This document shows positions 10,972-19,879 of a stretch of DNA of 64,000 nucleotides, in pieces. This DNA comes from CAWBVG01 sp963792175 (lineage in GTDB: Bacteria > Acidobacteriota > Vicinamibacteria > Vicinamibacterales > CAVVIG01). A program made the position numbers and the translations under genes. Location of the stretch: NCBI GenBank assembly GCA_963792175.1, contig CAWBVG010000050.1, forward strand, positions 33,600-97,599, given 5' to 3'. Every line of letters starts with the position of its first letter. The first letter of the stretch is position 1. The notes under the pieces are model-generated. The model saw only the letters and a program-made list of their open reading frames with translations, made no database searches and was not told the origin of the DNA.

Positions 10972-11475
10972 ATGAGGATGATTGACGGACTGCTTGCGGA
11001 GCTCGAACAGGAAGCTGAAACGACGCGTCGTGTGCTCGAGCGGATCCCGCAGGCGCACCTGACGTGGAAGCCGCACCCCAAATCGATGTCGCTCGGCCAG
11101 CTCGCGCTGCATGTCGCCACCGTGCCCGGCATGGTCGCAGAGCTGGCGGCGTTGGATACGATTCCCGAGCCGCCGGCCTTCGTGCAGCCCGAGGCCGCCA
11201 CCGCGTCGGAACTGGTGCCCTCGCTGACAGAGAGCGTCGCCAAGGCAAAACGAGCGCTCGGCGGATTCGACGATGCGAGGATGGGCGCGATGTGGCGGCT
11301 GCAGAGCGGCGGCCGGGAGATCATGGCGATGCCGCGCGTCGCGTTCGTTCGCGCCATCATGTTGAACCACTGGTACCACCACCGCGGCCAGCTGCTCGTC
11401 TATCTGCGGTTGCTCAATCAGTCCGTGCCGTCGGTATACGGTCCGACCGCTGACGAAAACCCGTTCGCGGCGTAG
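10972..11475 (+). CDS. DinB-family four-helix protein
   Basis: 167 residues from ATG 10972 with a strong ribosome site (AGGAGGACTCA). Helix 1 MIDGLLAELEQEAETTRRVLERIP, then the DinB pattern LTWKPHPKSMSLGQLALHVATVPG and the metal-site helix IMLNHWYHHRGQLLVYLRLL, which supplies the HxxxH pair; the third His is in LALHVA. DinB proteins use a three-His metal site, and many are thiol-dependent transferases or hydrolases. Third gene of the ArsR operon. The end, VPSVYGPTADENPFA, is also the standard family ending. Confidence 0.92.
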   Translation: MRMIDGLLAELEQEAETTRRVLERIPQAHLTWKPHPKSMSLGQLALHVATVPGMVAELAALDTIPEPPAFVQPEAATASELVPSLTESVAKAKRALGGFDDARMGAMWRLQSGGREIMAMPRVAFVRAIMLNHWYHHRGQLLVYLRLLNQSVPSVYGPTADENPFAA

Positions 11476-11492
11476 AGCCCTCGCAGGCCCTG

Positions 11493-11515
11493 GCTCTTCC
11501 TGGCGATGGAAGAGC
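11493..11515 (+). terminator. Hairpin after the ArsR-SRPBCC-DinB operon
   Basis: A perfect 8-bp stem GCTCTTCC / GGAAGAGC with a 7-base loop, starting 18 bases after the DinB stop. There is no T-tract, so intrinsic termination is only possible, not shown. Confidence 0.35.
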
Positions 11516-11566
11516 GCTGGCGCCGCGCAGGCGTGCTCTCCTACAATTCGATTCGAGGAGAACACC

Positions 11567-12901
11567 ATGAGCGCAGCGCGAGCGTCCCTGTCGGTTTCCG
11601 TGAGACGTCTGTCCATCGCCGCCTCGATCGTCGGCTGTATCGCCGGGGCTGCGACGATGCACGGGCAGAAGAAGGGCTTCGCCTGCGACAAGGACAACGG
11701 CGGACTGACGCTGCCAACCGGCTTCTGCGCCGGCGTCATCGCCGACAATCTCGGCACCGCCCGCAATCTCGTCGTCGCGCCGAACGGAGACATTTTCGTC
11801 TCCGTTCGCAGCGGCCCGACTGTGCAGGGGCAGCCGCCGCAACCGGGATTCATCCTCGGACTCCGGGATACGGACGGCGACGGCAAGATCGACCTGCAGG
11901 AGAAATTCGGGACGCAGGGCGCAACCGGGATCCGGCTCCGTAACGGGTACCTCTACTACGCGACGCCGACCTCGATCGAGCGCTTCAAGTTGACGCCCGG
12001 TCAACTCAAGCCGTCGGGCCCGGCGGAGGTCATCGTCGGCGATTTTCCGAGCGGCGCCAACCAGCGTGGACATCGGGACAAGGACATCGCGTTCGACGGC
12101 GCGGGCAACGTCTACGTCAACGTCGGGCTGCCGTCGAACGCGTGCGCGGAGCCCGATCGCCAGAAGGGGGCGAAGGGTGTCGATCCCTGTCCGCAGCTCG
12201 AAGAGCACGGCGGCATCTGGAAGTTCAGCGCCGACACGCCCGGACAGAAGTTCTCGAAGGCCAACCGCTATGCGACGGGGATGCGGCAGCCGGTCGCGCT
12301 CGACTGGCACGACGGGAACCTCTACGTCGCGATGAACAGCCGCGATTCGCTGGACACGCTCTATCCCGAGCACTTCACCGTCGAGGACAACGTGAACCGG
12401 CCGCTCGAGCCGCTGCTGCTGGTCAAGGCCGGCTCGGTCTTCGGCTGGCCCTACTGCTTCTTCGACGGGAAGACCAACAAGATGATCCTGGCGCCGGAGT
12501 ACGGCGGCGACGGCAAAGACGTGGGGCGCTGCGCGCAGTTCGAAGCGCCGGTGGCGAATTTTCCGGCGCATTACGCCCCGGTCGATCTGTTGTTCTATAC
12601 GGGCAGCCTGTTTCCGGCGCACTACCGCGGCGGCGCGTTCATGACGTCGCACGGCTCGTGGAATCGCGCGCCGGCGCCGATGGCCGGCTACAACATCCTG
12701 TTTCAGCCGTTCGTCAACGGCAAGGCGTCCGGCACGTTCGAAGTGTTCGCGGATGGATTCAAAGGCCGGGAACCGCTGATGGATCCCACCGACGCGGCCG
12801 CGCGCCCCAACGGCACCGCACAAGGGCCCGATGGCTCGCTCTACATCACCGAGAGCGTCAAGGGGAAGACCTGGCGCGTGATCTACAACGGCAAGTCGTA
12901 G
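11567..12901 (+). CDS. Secreted PQQ-dependent sugar dehydrogenase (sorbosone/glucose dehydrogenase-like beta-propeller)
   Basis: 444 residues with a signal peptide ending near TMHGQ. Six-bladed propeller marks: LPTGFCAGVIADNLGTARNLVVAPNGDIFV, RGHRDKDIAFDGAGNVYVNVG, GGIWKFSADTPGQ, GMRQPVALDWH, VFGWPYCFFDG, FMTSHGSWNR and GPDGSLYITES. It carries the Ca-binding loop DTDGDGKID near residue 105 and a Cys pair (FACDKDNGG, GFCAGV). ATG 11567 follows GAGGAGAACACC; a TACAAT box lies upstream. Likely oxidises aldoses or related sugars in the periplasm. The frame is intact. Confidence 0.85.
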   Translation: MSAARASLSVSVRRLSIAASIVGCIAGAATMHGQKKGFACDKDNGGLTLPTGFCAGVIADNLGTARNLVVAPNGDIFVSVRSGPTVQGQPPQPGFILGLRDTDGDGKIDLQEKFGTQGATGIRLRNGYLYYATPTSIERFKLTPGQLKPSGPAEVIVGDFPSGANQRGHRDKDIAFDGAGNVYVNVGLPSNACAEPDRQKGAKGVDPCPQLEEHGGIWKFSADTPGQKFSKANRYATGMRQPVALDWHDGNLYVAMNSRDSLDTLYPEHFTVEDNVNRPLEPLLLVKAGSVFGWPYCFFDGKTNKMILAPEYGGDGKDVGRCAQFEAPVANFPAHYAPVDLLFYTGSLFPAHYRGGAFMTSHGSWNRAPAPMAGYNILFQPFVNGKASGTFEVFADGFKGREPLMDPTDAAARPNGTAQGPDGSLYITESVKGKTWRVIYNGKS

Positions 12902-12918
12902 AGAGTCCTTCAGAATTA

Positions 12919-12982
12919 ACCGCGGAGATCGCTGAGGACGCCGAGAAGCCCTATTCTCTGCGGGCTCTGCGCTCTCGGCGGT
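12919..12982. repeat. Imperfect 28-bp inverted repeat with internal CGGAGA-like periodicity
   Basis: Left arm 12919-12946 begins ACCGCGGAGATCGCTGAGG and right arm 12955-12982 ends GCTCTCGGCGGT. The reverse complement of the right arm matches the left at 21 of 28 positions, with single or double mismatches between blocks of about 5 bases. It lies between the PQQ dehydrogenase stop and the acetamidase gene. The pattern resembles extragenic palindromes that recur in Acidobacteriota and Planctomycetes genomes; it could also end transcription. Confidence 0.6.
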
Positions 12983-12999
12983 AAAACGTGGGCTGTCCG

Positions 13000-14129
13000 A
13001 TGCATCGACGACGAGCGTTTCTGACGCACGTTCCAGTCGGCCTCGCGGGTTTCGTCAGCCGCGTGTCAGTCGCGCGGCCGCGACACGGCGCCGCCCGCGG
13101 CCGCACCGGCCGCCGGCTCGAGCAGCGCGGTCGCATCGAAGCCGGCGCCGCTCTTGCGCGAAATTCCCTCCACGGCGCCGACGCTGCGGTGGACGCCCGA
13201 GCACGGCGATTCTCGTGTACACCTTCGGCGGCGCGGCGCCGAAACATCGAATGACCTCTGGAACACGCATCATCTCGTGGACGGAGGACTGCTTCGACGG
13301 CTTCGTCAAGACCGCGAGCGACTTGCCGTCGAAGGTGATGCCGCCGGGGCACGACAATCCACAGACGGGTCCCTTCCACGTCGAGGGCGCCGAGGCCGGC
13401 GACACGATCGCGGTGCATCTCGTGAAGCTCGAGCCCGCGCGCGACTATGCGGTGTCGTCGTTCGGCCCCGGCTTCGGCGCCCTGGTCGGCACGGATCGCA
13501 CGGCGATGCTCGCCCCGGACATGCCCGAGACGTCCTGGCGGTACGATCTCGATTCCACCCGATCGTCGGCACGCGCATCGTCTCGCGACGGCCGGCACAC
13601 GTGGGACGTGCCGCTCGCGCCGTTTCTCGGCTGCCTCGGCGTGGCGCCGGCGGCGGGGGAGGTTCGAAGCACGATCGTTCCAGGCCCGTTCGGTGGAAAC
13701 ATGGACTGTCCCGAAGTTCGCGCCGGCAACACGGTGTTCCTCGGCGTCAACGTGCCCGGGGCGCTGCTGTCGTTCGGCGACGGCCACTACGCCATGGGCG
13801 ACGGCGAGATCATGGGCGCGGCCATCGAAGGCGCGATGAACGTCGAGCTGTTCGTCGAGCTCGTCAAGCGCCAGACGACGCCGGTCCCGCGGATCGAGAA
13901 CGCAGACGAAGTGATGTTCGTCGGCTCGGGACGTCCGCTCGAGGACGCCGCGCGCGTGGCGTTCAAGGCGATGGTCGGCTGGGTCCGCGAGCGCAGCGGG
14001 ATGACCGAGCTCGACGCGTATCAGTTCGTCTCACAAGTGGCGCGCGCGCCGATCATTCAGCTGGTGGATCCGGAATACACCGTGCTCGTGAAAATCGAGA
14101 AACGGCGCGTGCCGGCACCGCCGTCATGA
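13000..14129 (+). CDS. Acetamidase/formamidase family protein with Tat-type lipoprotein signal (two frameshifts)
   Basis: The catalytic domain reads in one frame from about 13210: VYTFGGAAPKHRM, WTEDCFDGF, GPFHVEGAEAGDTIAVH, WDVPLAPFLGCLGVAP, FGGNMDCPEVRAGNTVFL, FGDGHYAMGDGEI. This is the FmdA/AmdA fold, which hydrolyses short amides. Upstream, ATG 13000 begins MHRRRAFLTHVPVGLAGF, a twin-arginine signal; a one-base shift near 13055 gives SAACQSRG, a lipobox, then an Ala/Pro linker (APPAAAPAAGSSSAVAS) and REIPSTAPTLRW. A second shift near 13205 joins the domain. So the repaired product is a lipid-anchored exported enzyme of about 375 residues. Without repair only 13215-14129 (GTG start) would be called. 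Confidence 0.8.
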
Positions 14130-14173
14130 GGCCTGGCGCCACCGATCACCTGCCGCTCTGACATAATCGACGG

Positions 14174-14680
14174 ATGGATCAACAATCGCTTCGCGATCTG
14201 CAGGCGCCGCTGAAGGAGCGGTATCGCAACGAACCGTCGGCGGCCGTCGTGACGCTTCGGGCTCGAGGCACGCTCGCAGACGATGTGACGTGTAATGTCG
14301 AGACGGCGCGCGCGCTCGTGCAGGCAGGTTTGCATCCAGCCACGGGTGGGGCCGGCGTCGCCGTCTGCTCCGGCGACATGCTGCTGCAAGCGCTCGTCGC
14401 CTGCGCGGGCGTGACGATGAATGCGGTCGCGACGGCGCTGGGGATCGAGTTGCGCGGCGGCAGCATCTCCGCGGAAGGCGACCTCGATTTCCGCGGCACG
14501 CTCGGCGTGTCGCGCGATGCTCCGGTCGGCTTCTCGCGCATCCGCCTGCGGTTCGACGTCGACACCAGCGCCAGCGCGGAACAGTGCACGAAACTTCGCG
14601 AGCTGACGGAGCGATACTGCGTGGTGTATCAGACGCTGAAATCGTCGCCGCCGGTCGACGTCTCACTGAACGTCGAATGA
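14174..14680 (+). CDS. OsmC/Ohr-family peroxiredoxin-like protein
   Basis: 168 residues. The two conserved redox cysteines are present: C77 in LQALVACAGVTMNAVA and C149 in LTERYCVVYQTLK, with the OsmC framing GDMLLQAL and GELDF-like EGDLDFRGTLGV. Family members reduce organic hydroperoxides using these thiols. Start ATG 14174 follows TGACATAATCGACGG, which may be a -10 box (CATAAT) for a transcript with a very short leader. Stands alone between acetamidase and the M49 peptidase. Confidence 0.9.
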   Translation: MDQQSLRDLQAPLKERYRNEPSAAVVTLRARGTLADDVTCNVETARALVQAGLHPATGGAGVAVCSGDMLLQALVACAGVTMNAVATALGIELRGGSISAEGDLDFRGTLGVSRDAPVGFSRIRLRFDVDTSASAEQCTKLRELTERYCVVYQTLKSSPPVDVSLNVE

Positions 14681-14753
14681 TTCCCGGCGAAGCGATGTCG
14701 TCGCGGCGAGCTCATCTGCGTACGCAGTGGGCGTCGGCGCGTACACTGGGAGG

Positions 14754-16760
14754 ATGCGACTTCGTCTCATCCTCGTTCCACTGTGCGCCGCGACCATCCT
14801 CGCCCAGACGCCATCCTCGCCGATCGTCGAACGCGTCGGCAACACCGGCTTCCTGCAGCTGCAGGCCGAAAGCTTCAACGCGCTCGACGCCCGTCAACAG
14901 GCGCTCGCCTACTGGCTGACGCAGGCATCGATCGCGATCGATCCGATCATCTACGACCAGCTGTCGCAGTACGGCATTCGCGAGAAGCGGCTGCTCGAGG
15001 AGATTGTCGGCCGGCCCAGCGGCATCCCGCAGGCGACGTTCGCCAAGATCCGGCAGTACGCCTTGCTGTTCTGGGCGAATCGCGGCAACCACAACGAGAA
15101 CACGTCGCAGAAGCTCCTGCCGGCGTTTGTCTTCGAGGAGCTGCAGCAGGCGGCGCTGAAGGCGCAGACCAATGGCGCGTTCACGTCCGCGTACGCCGAT
15201 CTGCCGCCCTTGGCGACTCCCGAAGCGTTGAATCGCGAACTGGCCGAACTGCGCGCGCCTCTCTTCGATCCGAACGTCGAGCCGCTGATCACGGCGAAGA
15301 CGCCGCCGGCCGGCCAGGACATCGTGCAGGCGAGCTCCAACACGTTCTACCGCGGCGCGACGCTGCAGGACATCACGAGCCTCAAGGAGCGATACCCGCT
15401 GAACTCCCGCGTCGTGAAGGACGCGAACGGCATCCATGAAGAGGTCTATCGCGCCGGGACGTCCGACGGCCGGGTGCCGCCCGGCCTCTATGCGACGTAT
15501 CTGAAACAGGCGATCGGATTTCTCGAGAAGGCGCGAGCCGTGGCGGATGCGGCGCAGGCGGCGGTGATCGCGGACCTGATCCGGTTCTATCAGACCGGCG
15601 ACCCGAAAGACTGGCTGCAGTTCGGCGCGGACTGGGTGCGCAACGACGCCACGGTGGACTTCGCCAACGGATTCATCGAGGTCTATCGTGATGCGCGCGG
15701 CGCCAAGGGCAGCTCGCAGAGCTTCGTGACGATCACCGACCGCGCGGTGAGCGCGGCGATGAAGAAGCTCGCCGACAACGCCGCGCTGTTCGAGAAGGCG
15801 GCGCCGTGGGATCCCAAGTACAAGCGACAGGACTTCCACCCGCCCGTCGTCAAGGCGGTCGAGGTGCTGATCGAGACCGGCGACTTCCATGTGACGACGA
15901 TCGGCGACAACCTGCCGAACGAAAACGAGATTCACGAAAAGTACGGCACCAAGAACTTCCTGTTCCAGAGCAGCAGCCATGCGCTCGGTGCGGCATCCGC
16001 CAGCATGGCCGCCGAGTTCGCCGCGACGCCCGAGGAAAAACAGCGCGCCGAACGCTACGGACGCGAGGCCGACGACCTGCTGACCGCGATGCACGAAGTC
16101 ATCGGGCACGGGTCCGGCAAGCTGAGCGATCGGCTCAAAGGCGGCGCGGAGCCCTACCTCAAGGAGTACGCGTCCACGCTGGAAGAGGCGCGCGCCGACC
16201 TGATGGCGCTGTGGAATATCTGGGATCCCGAACTGAAGACGCTCGGGCTCGTCAACGATCAGGAGAACGTCGCGCGGACGATGTACGACAGCCAGGCGCG
16301 AGTGGCGCTGACGCAGCTGCGGCGCATCCCCAAGGGCGACACGATTTCCGAGGATCACGCGCGCGACCGCGCGCTGATCGTCAACTACATCAAGGACAAG
16401 ACCGGCGCGATCGAATTCATCCGCAACAACGGCAAGACCTACGTGCACGTGAAGGACTACCAGAAGATGCGCGAAGGCGCGGGCATGCTGCTGCGCGAGC
16501 TGATGCGCATCAAAGCGGAAGGCGACTACGCGGCGGTCAAGACGCTGGTCGACCAGTACGGCGTGCACTTCGATCCGAACCTGCGCGACGAGGTCGTGGC
16601 TCGTTACCAGCAGCTGAATCTGCCGACCTACTGGGCCGGCGTGAACACTGAACTGACCGCCGACTTCGACGACAAGGGGAACGTGAAGAGCGTCCGCATC
16701 GGGTATCCGCGCGATGCGGTGAAGCAATACCTGGCGTACGGCCAGATCTACAGACACTGA
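14754..16760 (+). CDS. Dipeptidyl-peptidase III-like metallopeptidase (M49 family), secreted
   Basis: 668 residues from ATG 14754, which opens a signal peptide (LRLILVPLCAATILAQ); an upstream ATG at 14727 adds only GVGAYTGR. The zinc motif HEVIGHGSGKL is at about 447-452 and the second metal motif EEARADLMALW at about 476, the HExxGH/EExRAx pair that defines M49. Downstream blocks TKNFLFQSSSHALG and LRRIPKGDTISEDHARDR also fit. M49 enzymes cut dipeptides from oligopeptide N-termini. A TACACT box sits 6 bases before the ATG, so the message may be leaderless. The frame is intact. Confidence 0.9.
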   Translation: MRLRLILVPLCAATILAQTPSSPIVERVGNTGFLQLQAESFNALDARQQALAYWLTQASIAIDPIIYDQLSQYGIREKRLLEEIVGRPSGIPQATFAKIRQYALLFWANRGNHNENTSQKLLPAFVFEELQQAALKAQTNGAFTSAYADLPPLATPEALNRELAELRAPLFDPNVEPLITAKTPPAGQDIVQASSNTFYRGATLQDITSLKERYPLNSRVVKDANGIHEEVYRAGTSDGRVPPGLYATYLKQAIGFLEKARAVADAAQAAVIADLIRFYQTGDPKDWLQFGADWVRNDATVDFANGFIEVYRDARGAKGSSQSFVTITDRAVSAAMKKLADNAALFEKAAPWDPKYKRQDFHPPVVKAVEVLIETGDFHVTTIGDNLPNENEIHEKYGTKNFLFQSSSHALGAASASMAAEFAATPEEKQRAERYGREADDLLTAMHEVIGHGSGKLSDRLKGGAEPYLKEYASTLEEARADLMALWNIWDPELKTLGLVNDQENVARTMYDSQARVALTQLRRIPKGDTISEDHARDRALIVNYIKDKTGAIEFIRNNGKTYVHVKDYQKMREGAGMLLRELMRIKAEGDYAAVKTLVDQYGVHFDPNLRDEVVARYQQLNLPTYWAGVNTELTADFDDKGNVKSVRIGYPRDAVKQYLAYGQIYRH

Positions 16761-16879
16761 ACAACGCTCGACGGCCTGGCGGCGCGAGGCTCGGTCGTCA
16801 GGCAGATCGCTCGATCCTTTCACGGCGTGAGGTGATCGCTCTTGACCCCGCGTGGTGTGGGGAACCATCCTGAAGCGCC

Positions 16880-18572
16880 ATGCATCCGGTCGAGCGCGAA
16901 CTCGCCGCCCTCAAGTTCATCGACGGCCTGTCCGCCCACCTCAGAGACGTCCGCGAACCGCACAAGGCGCTGCGTCACGCATTGCGCGACACTCGCGAGT
17001 TCTTTCGGGCGACCGACGGCTGCATCGCCACGCTTCGCGCCGGCCGATCCGAGGCCAATCTGCTGTTCACGCTCCCGAAGCAGGCCGATTGGGATTTGAG
17101 CGTGTTGACGCGCTACATCCGTCACACCCATCCGCCGGTCGAGCGCTCGATGCTGATCGGATCGGTCAAACGGCGCGGCGGCGCGTGGGGCGCGATGGCG
17201 CTGGTCCGCCCCGGCCACGCCTTCGATCGCGAGGATCGGCGGCTGATCGCGCGCATCGCCGAGGCGCTGTCCGCGGCGGTGCATCGGATCGATCGCGACC
17301 GGCTGCTGGGGGTGCGCGACCGCATCGACCGGAAGATCATGGAACAGATCCACCCGAAGGATCTCTTCTACCAGATTCTCGACGGCATCCGGTCGCTGAC
17401 CCTCTACGACCACTCGTCGGCGCTCCTGATCCGCGAGGACGACCAGGCGTCGCTGCGCGTGGTGGCCGAACAGATCGCCTGGACGAAGGCGCGAAGCGAG
17501 CGCGTGGGCCTGCGGATTCCGATCACGGACGATGCCGCGGCGCTGCTGCAATCGGCGCAGGTCTACGGCTTCGATCGGCATGGCGAGGCGTGGCGGGAGT
17601 GGAGAGGCCGGCCGGCGGCCGGGCTGGCGTCGCTGCTCGACTACAACGCCGGCGATGGCGCGGACGTCGCGAACGTTCGGGAAGCGTCGATGCTGTGTGT
17701 GCCGCTGGTCACACGCGACAGCCTGGTCGGCGTCCTGAAAATCGCGGCTCGCTACCCTGAGCAGCTCAAGCCTTTCGACGCCGAGCTCGTCGAGCACTTT
17801 CGATCCCAGGCCGCGATTGCCATCCAGAACCTGCACCGCACCGAATCGCTCCGCGCCCGTGTCGTCACCGCGGAGCGGAAGCACGCGATGGCCGACCTGG
17901 CGCGAAGCGTCTCGCACGACGTCAACAACGCGCTCGGGGCCATGCTGCCTCTGATCCAGCAGATGCAGGCGGACCTGCGCGGCGGCGTGCTCAGGCCTAG
18001 CGTATTTGCCGAGGACCTCGAGCACGTGCAGAAGGCGCTGCAGGTGTGCCGGCGGATCTTCGGCGGGATGCTGACCTTCTCGCGCAACGCCGCGCGGCGG
18101 AGCCGGTACGGACAGGTTCGCCGCGCCCTGGAAACGGCCATCGGCGATCCTGAAGTACGGCATGAGCCGCAGCGCGATCGAGCTGCACGTCAACATGGCG
18201 GATGACATGCCCGAGGTCGCGTGCAGTCAGAGCGACCTCGAGCAGCTGTTCCTCAATCTGCTCACAAACGCGCGCGAGGCCACGCCGCATGGCGGGCGGA
18301 TTCAGGTCGCCGCCCACCCGACCGAGCGCGCGGTCGAGATCTCGATTGCCGACAACGGCTGCGGCATCGCGCCCGAGAATCTCGCGCGCGTGCTGGAGCC
18401 GTTCTTCACCACCAAACCGCATGGCAACGGGCTTGGCTTGTCGATCTGCCGCACTGTCCTCTGGGAGGTCGAAGGCACGCTGACGATTCGGAGCGAGCCT
18501 GGAAACGGCACCCACGTCCGCGTCCTCGTCCCGCAGGCGGTGGTCCCGTCGTCGCACGGACAGCCGGCATGA
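16880..18572 (+). CDS. GAF-domain sensor histidine kinase (one frameshift)
   Basis: About 564 residues, soluble. Two GAF-like domains (residues about 20-140 and 155-325, the latter ending MLCVPLVTRDSLVGVLKIA), then an H-box with H346 in LARSVSHDVNNALGAMLP, and the ATPase domain with LFLNLLTNAREATPHGG, ISIADNGCGIAPENL, FFTTKPHGNGLGLSICRTV. The frame shifts once near 18145 (LETAI to ILKYGMSRSAI), so uncorrected calls would give 16880-18205 and 18162-18572. The H-box HDVNN is the HPK4-like HD/EhxxN form. Stop TGA overlaps the ATG of the receiver-phosphatase gene, so the pair is one two-component module. Signal unknown. Confidence 0.87.
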
Positions 18573-19712
18573 GACGCGCCCGCATCCTGATCGTCGACGA
18601 CGAACCGGGGATGCTCCGCGCCGTCGAGCGCGTCCTGAGCGAACAGCACGACGTCGTCGGCACACGGCTGTCGCGCGAAGCGCTGGCGACGGCGACGGAG
18701 TTCCACCCGGACCTTGCGATTGTCGACATCCGGATGCCGGACCTCGACGGGTTCGAGCTGATGGCGCAGTTGAAGTCGCGCTTTCCGGCGATCGACGTGA
18801 TTCTGATGACGGGGAGCGTCGACGATCTCGACGAGAAACTCATCCGGGCGATCCGCAGTCCGGCCTTCTATTTCATTCAGAAACCGTTCGACCGCGAGGT
18901 GCTCAGGACACTCGTCGAACGCTGCGTCGAACTGCGCTGGCGGCGCGAGGAACACCGGCAGAACCTGAAGCGCCTCGAAACCGAGATGGCCGAAGCCCGC
19001 GCCTTTCAGCAAAGTCTGCTGCCGCCTCCCGAGGCGTTGCTGAGTCGTGTGGCGATCGATTCCCGGTACACGCCGTGCTCGGACCTCGGCGGCGATCTCT
19101 TCGATTACGCTGACGCCACTGGCGGGCGCACCGCCTTGCTGATGGCCGACGTGTCGGGCCACGGCGTGTCGGCGGCCATGCTCACCGGAATCGTGAAGAG
19201 CGCGTTCCATGCGTCGCACGTCGACCGGTTCGAGCCCAGCGCGGTCGTGCGGCGCGTGTCGATGGGACTCGCGCCCTTCAGTCCCGAACGATTCGTGACG
19301 TTGGTGGCCGCGCTGATCTCGGCTGACCAGCGTGAAATGCGGTACGTGAATGCCGGCCATCCGCCGGTGGCGGTGTGGGGACGCACCGGCGCGGTGCGGT
19401 GGCTCGAAAGCACCGGGCCGCTGGTCTCTCCGGCCCTCACCGGGTTAACCTGGGACGCGCCGGTGGTCAGCCTCGACGCCGGCGATCACGTGCTGCTGTA
19501 CACGGACGGCGCCTGGGACACGCTGGCGGACGACGACGGCCGCGCTGAAGCGCGATTGCAGGCGGCGATTGCTCATGCGCCCGAAGGCGGCGCGGCGCTG
19601 CTCGACGCGATTCTTGCCGACGTCTATCGGACAACTGCACGGCCAGCCGCAGCCGGACGACATCACGCTCATGACCGCCAGCGTGCTCCCTCCGCTGCGG
19701 ACGTCAGACTGA
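18569..19712 (+). CDS. Response regulator with PP2C/SpoIIE-type phosphatase output (RsbU-like; frameshift near the end)
   Basis: About 380 residues. Receiver 1-120: acidic pair in VDDEPG, phospho-acceptor D53 in VDIRMPD, K105 in FIQKPF. A short coiled linker (NLKRLETEMAEARAFQQSLLPP) leads to a SpoIIE/PP2C domain with GGDLFDY, MADVSGHGVSAAM, NAGHPPVAVWG and LYTDGAWDTL, which hold the metal-binding aspartates. Near 19628 the frame shifts; in the repaired frame the protein ends QPDDITLMTASVLPP and stops at TGA 19710-19712, the normal family end, rather than at 19792. Start ATG 18569 overlaps the kinase stop. Such proteins dephosphorylate anti-sigma antagonists; no STAS or anti-sigma gene is seen nearby. 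Confidence 0.88.
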
Positions 19713-19879
19713 AGCGCTTTCGGGGATCTGCGAAAAGGGCGGGCAGGCGTTCTCGACGGTGCCTCTATTGTACTAGAGCCTCTCGCCGCTGACGAGACTG
19801 GTTTTACGCTCCGTCTTTCGTTACATTTCGCCTCCACGCCTCGTTCAGTCATTCGTTTCGCAAAATCGGTGACACCACC

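Noticed and set aside
14712..16868. A 718-residue open frame on the minus strand
   Set aside because: It is antisense to the intact M49 peptidase. It is Arg/Leu/Val-rich without motifs, as is usual for the complement of a GC-rich gene.
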